Translations under genes and position numbers: made by a program
Part shown: one piece after another, positions 24,921 to 35,965 of the stretch
How the letters are laid out: each line of letters opens with the position of its first letter
Position numbering within the stretch: the first letter of the stretch is position 1
Notes under the pieces: generated by a model
Seen by the model: only the letters and a program-made list of their open reading frames with translations
Told to the model about the DNA's origin: nothing
Database searches by the model: none
Source of the DNA: Rhinopomastus cyanomelas
Taxonomy: Eukaryota; Chordata; Aves; Bucerotiformes; Rhinopomastidae
DNA length: 64,000 bases
Reading direction: 5' to 3'
Assembly: GCA_013400115.1 (NCBI GenBank)
Contig: VXBP01010391.1
Location: 1 to 64,000, forward strand

Positions 24921-25872
24921 TCACACATTCTGTCAATCCAGTTAGCACAGCCAGACAGATGCAGTAGCCTATAGCTGGATGAGCAGGGCAATGATTTTTA
25001 AGGTGTCTCTATTTTGCACGATTAGATGCAGCTTTAGCACCACGAGGAACATCTTGCTCGATTGATACAAACGAACAGCATCACAAACACACAACAAATA
25101 CAGCAGATCTACAGAACAAGCCCAGTCACAGCTTCTCTGCTGCTGCCTTCCTAGCTGTTATCCATTGTTACTCTACGAGTGTGCAGGTCATTATGATCTG
25201 GACACAGTGATGTGGGCATCACCCTCACAATAAGTTTTCTCCAATGATTTATGGTGACCTTTTCATAGTAAGTAGCATTAATTTCTTGCCAGTTCTGCAG
25301 CTTCTACACAAAACCTGTGCTGGAGAAAAGCACAGCTGATTTTTTGCCTGCTTAGCAGTCCCTGGACATAGTTCAAGTTAATGCAGAGGAATGAGCAGCA
25401 AGCCTGTCACAATTAGCAGGTGCCATCCAAATTCCTCTGGAAAACGTTCCATCATTTTCTGTGTGCATTCAAGATGTATTTATTGAGCAGTAGCTGTTTT
25501 CAGGTACAAATGTGGTGTACAGCCAAGCGAGACAGACACACAATGGATGTACAAATCCAGTCAAATGTATGCGGTTCAATTTCAGAGAGCACTTTATTTC
25601 TGTAAGATTTGGTCTTAGCTCAGTACTTTAGTGCTGCCACCAAATAATACATCAAATACATTTTTCTTTAAAGCCAGGCTTAATACACTAGCAGGTGTCT
25701 CGGTGCACAGCAGACACCATCAGCCTCTGCTGGGCAATAACTCTGCAGTCCTCCTAACTGTTCCCTTTAGACTTTGCAATGCAAAATTGCTGTTGCTGTG
25801 TTTCACAATGAAGCCTCCTTCCTCTTCATGTTAATAGCTATTGTGTGAAGTTGAATTTTGTGAGGGAAATGA
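24921..25872. other. No feature recognised
   Basis: About 950 bp of unremarkable intron sequence between a C/T tract and a type-2 CR1. Confidence 0.45.
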
Positions 25873-26295
25873 GCCTGGGGAATAAATCTGATGAGGAAAG
25901 GCTGAGAGAGCTGGGGCTCTTTAGTTTGAGGAAGAGGAGGCTGAGAGGTGACCTCCTCACTCTCTACAACTACCTACAAGGATGTTGTGGAGACGTTGGT
26001 GCTGGTCTCTTCTCACAAGCAATTAATGATGGAAAAAGAGGAACTGGGTTCCAGTTACAATGGGGGAGGTTTAGACTTCATATTAGGAAGAATTATTTCA
26101 CAGAAAGAGTTGTCAGGCACTGGAATGGGCTTCCCAGGGAGGTGGTTGAGTCACCATCCCTGGATGTGTTTAAAGATGGTTTGGATGAGGTGTTGAGGGA
26201 TGTGTTTTAGCTGTGAACTTATAAGGTAGGGTAGATGGTTGGACTCGATGATCCCAGGGGTCTTTTCCAACCAGAGTAATTGTGTCATTCTCTGC
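25873..26295 (+). mobile_element. CR1 type 2, about 423 bp
   Basis: It begins GCCTGGGGAATAAATCTGAT. An open run of about 120 codons (starting just upstream, at 25845) covers DEERLRELGLFSLRKRRL to LDEVLRDVF. The tail reads CCCAGGGGTCTTTTCC. It is the best-preserved type-2 copy. Confidence 0.96.
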
Positions 26296-26599
26296 ATTCA
26301 GTACTTCTGATCTTATAATAAGGTTTCCCAGAAAAGCAGGAAAATGGGTCAGATTCGAATCTGATATAACAGGAATCACAGAGTTGTGATGCATAAGATG
26401 TATTAATTGCAAAATCACGTTTCTGACAATAGTTAGAGGTTTAATTATTTTCTTGTGCTGGAATGAACATGACAGGGCCCTACAGACTTGAATTGGGTTA
26501 CTTCTGATTTACAGTGCTGATCTCTTCTCAAGAAGCAGGGACCCTGAAGAAAGCAGTCCCATTGACTTCATGTTGGGTTTTGCTTCCTCTCATATACAT

Positions 26600-26667
26600 C
26601 ACAGAACATCAGGGATTGGAAGGGACCTCAAAAGATCATCTAGCCCTGTCCTCCTGCCAGAGCAGAC
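26600..26667 (-). mobile_element. CR1 type 1 tail fragment
   Basis: 68 bp from CACAGAACATCAGGGATTGG to CCAGAGCAGAC. Confidence 0.88.
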
Positions 26668-27429
26668 ATGCTGTTTGGGACAGGATGCCCATCCTGTAGC
26701 TGTCTCCTCTATCACGTTTCCAATGCTGCACAGGAGGCATTCTCAGTACTGCCCTAGTTCTTTGCCAAGTGAAGTCAGTGCTCCAACTCCCATTGACCCA
26801 TATAATCTCAGGAATATCACTTCTGCTGATCTGATTATTGTCAGAGTGCATGGGAGTACGGTGAATTACAAAGGAAGAAGGACAAAGTCAAACACTATAA
26901 TTATGTGGCCGAATCGGCATCATTGAGTCTACTGAGAATGAAGACTTATTTCCATATATGGTCTCAGTATCACTCTTTGTAATTAGTAGTTATAGCTGGC
27001 TATTTGGATATAATGATTTAATTGCAGATATTGCATGCTGATAGTAGATATTTTCCAGTTGCTGCTGATTGTGAGCATTGTGCCACTGGTGTGTGCAAAA
27101 AGAAATTCTAAATATACCTTTTGAAAACAAAGGGCTGGAATTTCAGCTGGTCTGTGTTGATGGGATTCCACTCATTTCCTTCCCTGGGATTTTATGCTTT
27201 AAGGGAGATAGTGGCCCGCTGAGAAGGCAACACACAGCTGAAGTGAATCCTTGCATGGTGCCTCTGAGGCACCTCTCAGGGCTTTTTAAACTGGTTTTAC
27301 CCTAGTTGGGAGTTTGATTCTGGAATCTGACTGAGAAGTTCCTGATAGTGAATGTTAAACTGTGCTTTCTTGTGCTACTGCAATAATGCTGCTTGGGATG
27401 TTGACTGTTACTTGCTCTGAAGGGAGTAT
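26668..27429. other. No feature recognised
   Basis: 760 bp of intron. Short ORFs only. Confidence 0.45.
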
Positions 27430-27585
27430 CATGGAATCATCAGGGATTGGAAGGGACCTCGAAAGATCATCTAGTCCAGTCCCCCCACCACAGCAAGATC
27501 ACCTAGACCAAGTCACACAGGAACATATCCAGGCAGGTGTTAAACATCTCCAGTGAAGGAGACTCCATAGCCTCCCTGGGAACAC
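27430..27585 (-). mobile_element. CR1 type 1, 5'-truncated
   Basis: The tail is on the left; the copy runs to CCATAGCCTCCCTGGGAACA. It is joined on its right to a + strand CR1 piece. Confidence 0.92.
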
Positions 27586-27690
27586 CTTCGTTATGAGGAA
27601 AGGCTGAGGGAGCTGGGTTTCTTTAGCTTGGAGAAACAAAGACTGAGGGTTGACCTCATTAATGTCTATAAATATGTGAAGGATGGGTGT
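27586..27690 (+). mobile_element. CR1 type 1 internal fragment
   Basis: About 100 bp (GAGGAAAGGCTGAGGGAGCT to GAAGGATGGGTGTG) lacking the CR1 3' end. It lies inverted between two antisense pieces. Confidence 0.88.
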
Positions 27691-27800
27691 GAAGCCCCAC
27701 TTCTCTCCAACCTCCTTTCAGGTAGGTTGTAAAGAGCAATAAGGTCTCTGCTCAACCTCCTTTTCTCCAGACCAAACAACCTCTGCTTCTTCAGAGTCAC
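27691..27800 (-). mobile_element. CR1 type 3 fragment
   Basis: It reads CCAACCTCCTTTCAGGTAG then CAACCTCCTTTTCTCCAGAC. This is an older CR1 ORF2 segment with a different subfamily signature from its neighbours. Confidence 0.8.
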
Positions 27801-29436
27801 ACAAAGTTCATTCCAAATAGCTGAAAGTATGGAAAGTATTGGATTAGTGAAGCCTTGTTATCATCCTGCATGTGGACATTTTCAAAACTGAAATGAACTC
27901 TTATTTCATTTACTTTAGTTCATGACAGTCTTTTCATTGTGACTTGAAGTCGCTGAGTTTAGCCTTTTTCAGGTCTGAATGACAGCATCTGTACGTGAGG
28001 TTTGATGAAGGTTAACTAATTCATTGTGAAGATTATCTTGATGAGGGACGATGCATCAACTGTTGAACATTTGACAAGAGCATTTGAGAGTCACTTTTAG
28101 AGCAGTACACTTCAAACTAAACTTTGCATTTCCCTTAAATGTGATTAATTGATAAACTTTCTCTTAACTGTCTTCAGAAATCACCTCTGAGCTGCCTTCT
28201 CTTCGGTCTTTTCCATAATGCTCTGTGCACACTTGAACAGAACACTGGCTTAGGAGACCACTCTGCTTTTTTCCTCAGTGTTTTTGTTCCCATCCATGTA
28301 TGGCCACTCAGTGCCACTTTGTTTGTACCAGTGAGATAGTCTGTAGTCCTTCTGGGTAACTTGATCAAGAAAGTCCTTGGGGCATTAGGTAGATTTGCTT
28401 CCTATGCAGACCTAGCTTGCAAAGCAGACTCACAGACAGAGGAACACTGACGAGGAAGAACAGAGGCTATGGAAGGTAGTTGCCTGGCTGTATCACCAAA
28501 GTGCCATCAAACTGTAGCTCAGGGGCAATGCAAGAATGAATTTTATACTCTGTGTGTAAAAGAGATGCGATTGTTTTAGTGCTAGGCAGTCATGGCATGG
28601 CCATACCCTCCTTATGTGCTGTTTCCATATCATTTTGATGCTGGATTTTGTTATTGCAGGCTGAAATGCTTTTTGTTAGCTAGTTTAGTTCTTGGTTTGT
28701 TCATCAGTGACTGACTTCAATTTTTCTGTGGAATACATTTTGATCCTGTAGTAGACTAAAGTATAGGAAGGATGCTAGCACTTCTGATCTATGACTTTAG
28801 CGTATTCTGTTGTTCAGCAGCTTCTGACCAGAGTGTCTGGAAGCAATTTGCTCTTACTAAATCTGATGTACAAGCTGAAGAAGTTGGCTGAATTACTTGG
28901 TGCAGAAAATGTCGAGGTTTTTCTTAGCTGGCTTTGCACTACTGCTTTGATAAGTGATCTGATCACAGCTTCTATTTCAGTTTGGTGGTGGCTCCACAGT
29001 GTGAGTCACTGGTGCAAATGAATTCTGACACAAATAGAGTTAACCCCCATCTAATTTGCCTTATACAGTATTTACCAGGACCAAAAAGGTGAATTTACTT
29101 ACTCCTTAATTTGAACTCCCCTGCTTGTCTGACTGCCCAGGCAGGAGGGTGATCACTTCTCTTCCTTAAGGCTCTTTCTCAAGTCCTAGTCTGTTGTACA
29201 GCTGAAAAATACTGCAAAACTTCACTGGGTATTTTTGCTTCTCTATTCAGTAGTGATCTTCTCTTACATGTGTCTTCACTTCTTTGTAGCTTGTTGGTAG
29301 TGCCTTACTGGTACTTACTGGTTCTTGCTCCTCTTTTTTGTCACTCACTACTGCAAACTTAGGCAGTACCTTGCTCGCTCTGACCCTTGCTCAAGCTTTT
29401 CCATCTGAATGTTAGGCAATGTCAGGATACTATATA
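27801..29436. other. No feature recognised
   Basis: 1.6 kb of intron without repeats that I recognise. Confidence 0.45.
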
Positions 29437-29646
29437 ACAGATACAATGTATCAGATAAATAGATACAACAGGTAAACAGATACAATGTATCAGATAAACA
29501 GCCAGGATAGCCAAACAGATACAAGGTATCAGATAAACAGATAAAATGTTTCAGATAAATAGATACAAAAGATAAACAGATACAATGTATCAGAGATACA
29601 ATGTATCAGACAAACAGACACAATGTATCAGATAGACAGACTACAT
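29437..29646 (+). repeat. Minisatellite, about 22-bp unit
   Basis: About nine imperfect units of ACAGATACAATGTATCAGAT plus 2-3 bases, some shortened to 16-17 bp. Most units contain the dyad GATACA-A-TGTATC. The array decays on the right into GACAGACTACATTAGATAG. Confidence 0.93.
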
Positions 29647-29839
29647 TAGATAGCAGATTGGATGTTAGCAGCGGGAAGGAAGGGGAGATAAAAGGTGCCG
29701 TGTGACAGTGAGCTGAAGTTTACTTACACAAATTTCTGGGAAGGTGAACGTGCTGGATTGGACAGATGGAGCTTTAGAACCTCATTTCCACCTGAAATGT
29801 TTTTTACTAGTAGCTTTAAACCTTCGGTGAGATGTAGCA

Positions 29840-29921
29840 GTCTGGATGATCCTGCTGTGGCAGGGGGATTGGACTGGATGATCTTTCGAGGTCCCTTCCA
29901 ATCCCTAACGTTCTGTGATTA
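29840..29921 (+). mobile_element. CR1 type 1 tail fragment
   Basis: 82 bp ending CCCTAACGTTCTGTGATT. It carries the canonical GATCTTTCGAGGTCCCTTCC. Confidence 0.92.
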
Positions 29922-30890
29922 TGTGAAGAGGGAATTAGAGGCAAGATTCCTATTTCCTGAGCCTTGATAAACGGCTGTAGAGAAGCAGCCCTCAGAATTT
30001 GATGCCAAAATATTTTTTCCACTTTTTGGTTACTCATATAATGAAATTTCTCAGTTACCTTTAGAAGAAAAAGTCAGTTATTCAATGTTAATCTGTTTCA
30101 GATCTCAGCACCACTCATGTAAGTCAGGAGCTGCTCCTTCAGCCAACCAATCACCTTCATACAGACAGGCTGAAAAAGGAGTTTGGTCCTGGAATTAATG
30201 TTTTGGTGCCTGGCTGTAGATCTGAAGCCTCCTCTGAAAATACAATGTGCATCTGGAGACTTAGTCCCCCTTTACACTCGTTTATCTCTTTGCATTTATC
30301 AGTCACTACCTTTGATTATTTGTGAGCGTTATCGTGTCCGACTGGTAGGATAGTTCGTTTTTTCAAAACCAAGAAGCTCAATCCCCAGCAGTTCTGAGAG
30401 AACTAAGATTGCCAAGGGCTAAAAGACATTTTCCTTTTAAATACTCTCCTTTTCTTTAAAAAGCCTAATGCAGTCAAAGGCCTGCAAGCTTCATCAATAC
30501 AGCTTTACTGAGAACACCTTTCAAAATCCTTCAGCACTTCTCACTGTGCCACCATTTCTCCTACTGCTCAAGCTGCCTGCTTCAATATTCAAGTAATAAA
30601 AGACTTCCAACAGCACCGAGCCTTTTAAGATTGTTTGGGGGGATTAAGATGAGTGCTTAACAAAACATTGTGCTCTAGCCAGAATCTCCTGGGACTTCTG
30701 CAACATCTTAGGTTTCGGTTGCGCAGTAATTGGACTTGGTTTTCATGCCATGATAGAATATGAATTTTTAAATACATTTTCTTTGATGTTAAAATTTAGT
30801 AAAATACGTGTCTGATTAATTTTCACATTGAAAGAAGTGAAGGAATCGTAGTCTGTAAAACTTTCTGACAGAGTGGCTTCACAACATCTG
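29922..30890. other. No feature recognised
   Basis: 970 bp of intron. No gene or repeat seen. Confidence 0.45.
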
Positions 30891-31195
30891 AAACTATCTG
30901 AAAGGACGTTGTAGAGATGTTGGGGCAGGTCTCTTCTGACAGGTAATTTGTGATAGAACCAGAGGGGATGTTTAGATTGGACATAGGAAAAAATTCTTCA
31001 CAGAGAGAGTGGTCAGACACTGGAATGGGCTGTCTAGGGTGGTAGTTGAGTCCCCATCCCTGGATGAGTTTAAAAGTCGCTTAGAAGTGGTGTTGGGAGG
31101 TGTGGTTTAGGAGTGTAGAGTAGGGTTGTTGGTTGATCTCAGTGATCCCAAGGGTCTTTTCCAACCTGAATGATTCTATTCTAGGATTCTATGAA
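30891..31195 (+). mobile_element. CR1 type 2, further truncated
   Basis: It starts inside ORF2 (ACTATCTGAAAGGACGTTG) and ends CTGAATGATTCTATTCTAGG. One internal deletion near GAGGGGATGTTTAGATTGG. Confidence 0.94.
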
Positions 31196-31261
31196 TCATG
31201 TTTTAAAGCTGAGATGTTAAAAAATATTAGAAGAAGATGCTTGCTGAAAGTGTGAAACCTA

Positions 31262-31346
31262 ATTACAGAACATTAGGGATTGGAAGGGACCTCGAAAGAT
31301 CATCTAGTCCAATCCCCCTGCCACAGCAGCATCACCTAGACCAAGT
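31262..31346 (-). mobile_element. CR1 type 1 tail fragment
   Basis: 85 bp from TTACAGAACATTAGGG to CTAGACCAAGTTG. Confidence 0.9.
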
Positions 31347-32156
31347 TGATGCCACCATCTCAAAGACACTCTTATACATCTATAAACATATGTAGGTAAA
31401 TAGATAAACTGTGATAGCTGAAAGTTAGGGAAGTGGCTGAGGCCTGTCTTCAGCATGCTCCAGACGATGGAAGAGCTTTTGTGTGTGATAGGCGTGAAAG
31501 CTTATGATGAGAAGCAGCCTTGCAGCCAGATGGTTCTGTGCATATGTGTTTATGAGAACTTTAAGTCACGTTATCATCTTTGGAGCTAAGCTGGGTGCAG
31601 CTTACATCCAGGCAGCTGTGTTTTCAGTGTCATCCTCTTTGTCTCTTCTGTGGCTTGCATCTCTCTTATCGTTTGCTTCTATTTAACATGAAAGCAAAGG
31701 GGTGGCTGATTCTCCTGTCCTGGAGAATTACAGCGACTGAGAAAAGATGTTCTGCTCCTGTGCAAGTGACTTAGATGTTGGTCCCCAGGAGGAAAAAATT
31801 CTATCTATTCCTGCTTGTTCCATCCTTAGAAGAGACAAGCAGGGTGAGTATAGACCTTTGGCTCCTATTTTAATATCTTCTGAGATGTGTTGAATGCTGA
31901 TAAGTCTTAGCTTTTCATCTTAATTTTTAAGTTGAGTGCCTGTTGGTGGAAGGTCCTTCAAGAGAGGCTGATAATCTGGGATCAAAAGTTCAGCTTGGAT
32001 CATGGTAACTCTAGCTAAATTGGAAGTTAACAACATGAATAGCAGTGACAGAATGTACCTTTGCAGCATAACTGGGCGTGTTTGGTTCTAGGGGTGTTCT
32101 CAGTGTCAACCCAAGCTTGGTGTGAGGATAGAAGTGATTCAGGTTTGTACATGCAT

Positions 32157-32508
32157 GAAGTGCTTGGAGAGAGAGAAGTGGGGGTCTCTAGATTAAAGAA
32201 AAGGAGACTGAGGGGTGACCTCATTCATGTTTATAAATATGGAAAGGGCAGGTGTCAGGAGGATGGAGCCAGGCTCTGCTCAGTGTCATCTAGTGACAGG
32301 CCAAGGGACAATGGGTGTGAGCTGGAACAGATGAAGTTCTACATCAATCTGAGAAGGAACTTCTTCACAGTAAGGATGACAGAGCACTGGAATGGGCTTC
32401 CCAGGGAAGTTCTGGAGTCTCCCTTCTCCAGAGATATTTAAAATCTGTCTGGATGTGTTCCTGTGCAATTTGATCTAGGTGATCCTGCTGTGGCAGGGGG
32501 ATTGGACT
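32157..32508 (+). mobile_element. CR1 type 1, tail-less, half of an inverted pair
   Basis: It runs from the ELGLLSLEK region through VLESPFS and stops at GGCAGGGGGATTGGACT, about 45 bp short of the CR1 end. It abuts an antisense CR1 piece directly. Confidence 0.92.
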
Positions 32509-32655
32509 CCCTCCAGCAGCTCCACATCCCTCTTGAACTGAGGGGCCCAGAACTGGACACAATATTCCAAATGTGGTCTCACTAGTGCAGAGTAGAGGGG
32601 AAGAAGAACCTCTCTTGATCTGCTAACCACCCCCCTTCTGATTGCTGTGGGAGAA
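32509..32655 (-). mobile_element. CR1 type 1 internal fragment, inverted partner
   Basis: The antisense translation is AIRRGVVSRSREVLLPLY then SALVRPHLEYCVQFWAPQF. It belongs upstream of its neighbour in CR1 order, yet is inverted and lies on the other side of it. Confidence 0.92.
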
Positions 32656-33362
32656 GAATGGGCCTTCATTCACTGAAGACGTGGCTGAATAATTTGAAGC
32701 GTTCAGTTTACATCCTGTTCAGACTCTGAGCCATACACGTCATGAAAACACGTGTGTAGACAGCATGCACAAGCATGGAGTTGGGTCCCCATCACCCTGC
32801 TTCCACAGCATCCTGTTCTGGAGGGCCTTAGTGATAACCTGTTATATCTTGGCACACACAGTATGATGTGGTTTGTCACTGAAGGGCCAGGATCTCCCTG
32901 GATAAGAGTCTGCATTTCAGGTAGGCTCTTGCTCATTTCAATACAACAAACCCACCTGGCATCTGAAGCTAGCTGCAGAGTGACCTGCCACAGGAGCGAC
33001 TGGAACCGTGCTGCAGCTGCAGTAGCCTCTTCTCTCATATCCAAGAATGACCTGGGAACCCCTTCTAAGATCAGACAATTTAAAATGCTTTTTAAATGTA
33101 TATTCAAAATATTTAGCTTATGGAATGCCTTGCCCTGCAAGTAAGGAAGAACAACTGAAATTTTTACCAACAATTTCTGCACTGCAAACCAGCTCAAACC
33201 CCCGTTCATTTACTCCCTGAGGTCGAACATCCTGTATGTGTCTAGTTTTCTGACAAGTGCAAATATTAGTGTGATTTAAATTCTAGTAGCAGTGATTCAC
33301 AGCTCCAGCTGTTTGGCTTCTCTGCAGAAGTACTGATTTGTGTTTGTGTTTTGTGTCTGCAG

Positions 33363-33428
33363 GACTATTTAACCATTCACAAGTATGGCAACGCAGCCAG
33401 AAACGATCTCTGGAACACGCTGTCAAAG
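33363..33428 (+). CDS. TRHDE: TRHDE internal exon (catalytic-domain helices)
   Basis: Another 66-nt, 22-codon exon, phase 0 on both sides. It encodes DYLTIHKYGNAARNDLW followed by NTLSK. The acceptor is TGTCTGCAG and the donor AAG/GTAAAA. In M1 enzymes the motif YL-x-x-H-x-Y-x-N-A-x-x-x-DLW follows the preceding exon's GL-Q directly, so the two join as GLQ-DYLTIHKY. The last codon is Lys where I recall Glu in mammalian TRHDE; the residue is next to the splice site and may simply vary. The upstream intron is 18.0 kb and the downstream one 1.2 kb. No stop or frameshift is present. Confidence 0.95.
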
Positions 33429-34034
33429 GTAAAAGTGCTTTAATCTGTTGTACTGGGGGTGGGGGGAGTGAGGAGCGTGCTGTGGTGTTAGGAGGGAGAT
33501 CTTCAGACCCCAGAGCAAGTGCACAAACTGATGCAGCCAAACTGCACTTGGGTTAAGCCTAGTGGCAGCGTTAAAATACGTGTTTGTGCCACATTTCTGT
33601 TCCCTGCTGTGTTAGATTCCCTTGCTCCTCTGTGTCACTGATGTGCATGAAAGATGCTTCATGGGATTTGCTGTCATTGCATTGCTGAGCTGGAAGTCCC
33701 ATGGAAGTGCTGAGCTTTGGCATTTACATCGGGGGTGTTTGTGGTTTTGTTATGGTTTGTGTGAAGGACAAAGCTGTTAAAGCTTTAAAGTTTGATGGAA
33801 GCAGATAACTCTTTACTGTAACGTTGGGGATGCTGTAAGACTTACAGTTCTGTGTCTGTGCTCTGTGATTGCTGTGCCCAAGCTTGGCTTGACTTTCTGG
33901 GTCCTGGGCCAGGGATCTGCAGGGGCAGAGTTTCATTTTCATGAAGTGAGCCAAGTGTGCCTGGATTTCTTTCCTACACAGCTAGTCTGGGCACTCCAGA
34001 CGAAGTGCAGGCTAGAGTAGGGCACAGTCAGGGA

Positions 34035-34161
34035 GTCAGATCATCCAGTTCAATCCTCCTGACACAGCAGAATCACCTAGACCAAGTCACACAGGAACAT
34101 GTCCAGATGGGTCTTAAACATCTCCAGTGAAGGAGATTCCACAACCCCCCTGGGCAGCCTG
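34035..34161 (-). mobile_element. CR1 type 1, missing its outermost tail
   Basis: It starts at GATCATCCAGTTCAATCC without the usual GGGATTGGAAGG end, and runs to CCCCCTGGGCAGCCTG. Confidence 0.9.
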
Positions 34162-34428
34162 TTTATCTTAACTTGTCCTACCTGGCTTCCTGTTGCCACA
34201 TTGAGACAAGCACGTCTGCTGTAGGTCCACTGGCTCTGCAAGAGTGATTTGAGTATTTTAAGACATCTCATTTGACATTTGGTGGACAGGAGCAACTAGA
34301 GTCCCAGAAAGCTACTCAGTGTAGTCATCAGAGCACAGAAAGCAGCTTAGCTGAGTAGCCACTACAAGATGTTTTTGTAATGATTGTGAACTGGGGACTT
34401 GGACTACTTGTTCAAATGTAAGCAACGA

Positions 34429-34479
34429 TGCGGTCTCCCCAGGGCAGAGTAAAGGGGGAGGAGAACCTCTCTTGATTAA
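34429..34479 (-). mobile_element. CR1 type 1 internal fragment
   Basis: About 50 bp (GGTCTCCCCAGGGCAGAGTA to CCTCTCTTGATT) from the SALVRP region. It ends about 170 bp before a coding exon. Confidence 0.85.
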
Positions 34480-34651
34480 TGTATGCAAAGACTGCTTTAA
34501 TTAAGTAGCTTGTGTGCTGTAAATGTGTCTGTGCTCGATGGTCATTTACACCCGTAAGACTAATGATGGTCTGTGGGATGACAAAAACCAGTCGGGAATG
34601 TTGGATGATGCTATTGCTTCAACACATTCAAACTTGTCTTTTTTCTTGAAG

Positions 34652-34839
34652 GCTTTAAAAAGGGTTGGAAAATCTGTAAATATCCAAGAAGTAATGGATC
34701 AGTGGACACTCCAGATGGGTTACCCTGTCATCACTATCCTGGGAAATGAAACCACAGACAACATCATCGTGATCTCCCAAGAGCGTTTTGTCTATGACAG
34801 TGATACTAAACCCAAGGATCCTGCCCTTGGAGACAACAG
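34652..34839 (+). CDS. TRHDE: TRHDE internal exon (catalytic domain end and domain III start)
   Basis: 188 nt, starts in phase 0 and leaves two bases of a split codon (AG, completed as Ser by the next exon). The translation contains VNIQEVMDQWTLQMGYPV and then ITILGNETTDNIIVISQ. The first part is the M1 block V-x-x-V-M-x-x-W-T-x-Q-x-G-Y-P-V that closes the catalytic domain. The second opens the beta-sandwich domain III. A sequon NET lies in GNETTDN, as expected for a secreted-side glycoprotein. The acceptor is TTTTTTCTTGAAG and the donor CAG/GTACTT. A CR1 fragment sits about 170 bp upstream. Confidence 0.95.
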
Positions 34840-35442
34840 GTACTTATAGTTCTCAATGAATGTATTTCAAGAGGTTGTAGCTGTTTAAGTGCTTCATAGG
34901 TGAATTTGTAGAAAGACTGCTCTTTCGACATCTCTGAGATCTGCTTTGTATCAGTAGCTCCTCATGACCCTTTGTCTTGGAATGTAGTAAAGATGAGAGT
35001 AGTTGAAAGGGCTTAAGAAGCACCAAAACCCTAGAGAAATAGAACAGCAAGATAAAGCTTTTCATGTGCCCATCTGCATCCTGGCAGTTCTCTCTGCGAC
35101 TGCGTCGTACGTCTTACATCACACATGTGTTTCCTCTCCTTTTGATTTTGTCATACTTCATGAAGTAATTTGCAGCGTGGTTGGAAGGTCTGATACTTAA
35201 GCAGGCTCTTTTGGAGCAGACCTCTCCATGCACATACATTGAGTAGGAAGCAGGCAGGAGCTGAACTGGACCTCTGTACAAGGCAGGGGGTTCCAGTAGT
35301 TTGGTTTTTGAAGCCAGAGGAACTGGTGCTGTGGGGACTGTTTCACTGGTTGAAAGCAGCAGGCACTTACGCATCTCTGCCCCCATCCTTTTCCCACTTC
35401 TGAAGCTTGAAGCCCTTCCCTCTGGTTCTGTTGCTAAAACTA

Positions 35443-35567
35443 TAGAATCACCGAATCATTAGGGATTGGAAGGGACCTTGAAAATCATCCAGTCCAATGC
35501 CCCCACCAGAGCAGGATCACCTAGACCAAGTCACACANTCATTGCTCTACGCTGGACCCCCCCAGTG
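35443..35567 (-). mobile_element. CR1 type 1 split by an assembly N
   Basis: Left of the N is a tail to AAGTCACACA. Right of it is CATTGCTCTACGCTGGAC, a CR1 position about 330 bp further in when compared with the copy at 18924-19488. Confidence 0.88.
35538..35538. other. Single N, probable assembly gap
   Basis: Its flanks are non-adjacent parts of one CR1, which suggests missing sequence rather than a sequencing ambiguity. Confidence 0.8.
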
Positions 35568-35674
35568 CAGTGATGTGATTGATTCAGCAGATGGCTTTGA
35601 TCAGGAAGTTGAGATTGAGTTACTGATGTTCTTCAGGGTGGGATAGCACAGGTGGATGTGAGAGGCACAGAAGA

Positions 35675-35838
35675 GTGTGTGTGTGTGTACGCGCGCGTGT
35701 GTGTATGCGCGCGTGTGTGTATGCGCGCGTGTGTGTACGCGTGTGTGTGTGTACGCGTGTGTGTGCGTGTGTGTACACGTGTGTGTGTGTGTACGCGCGC
35801 AGGGGTGTACGCGTGTGTGTGTACACGTGTGTGTGTGC
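35675..35838 (+). repeat. TG/CG alternating tract (Z-DNA-prone)
   Basis: GTGTGT runs interspersed with ACGCGCG and ATGCGCGC. 35675-35801 (127 nt) alternates purine and pyrimidine without a break. After GGGG it resumes to 35838. The long ORFs read from it on both strands are artefacts of the repeat. Confidence 0.95.
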
Positions 35839-35898
35839 TGTCAGCCTGCAGGCTGCCTATCAGTGGCCTCACTCACAGTCCAGTAGCACTGGTGCTCT

Positions 35899-35965
35899 GG
35901 CAGGGAGATTCGACTGGAAGATCTCGCGAGGTCCCTTCCAGTCCCTGATGCTCTGTGGTTCTGTG
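35899..35965 (+). mobile_element. CR1 type 1 tail fragment
   Basis: It reads GGAAGATCTCGCGAGGTCCC then CTGATGCTCTGTGGTTCTGT. It is diverged at CpG-type sites and sits about 60 bp after the TG/CG tract. Confidence 0.88.

Larger units (their letters stand above)
15363..33362 (+). other. TRHDE: TRHDE intron, 18.0 kb
   Basis: It is bounded by donor GTAAGT and acceptor TGTCTGCAG, phase 0. It contains many CR1 pieces and a minisatellite at 29437-29646. Longer stretches with no recognised feature are 16253-17813, 18122-18923, 19489-21214, 22157-23486, 24921-25872, 27801-29436 and 29922-30890. None shows a splice-flanked conserved reading frame. Confidence 0.85.
33429..34651 (+). other. TRHDE: TRHDE intron, 1.2 kb
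   Basis: It runs from donor GTAAAA to acceptor TTTCTTGAAG, phase 0. It contains two type-1 CR1 fragments. The 33429-34034 part holds nothing I recognise. Confidence 0.9.

Noticed and set aside
30328..30420. tRNA-like stretch
   Set aside because: No consistent cloverleaf could be drawn and the B-box-like GGTTCRANNC is absent.
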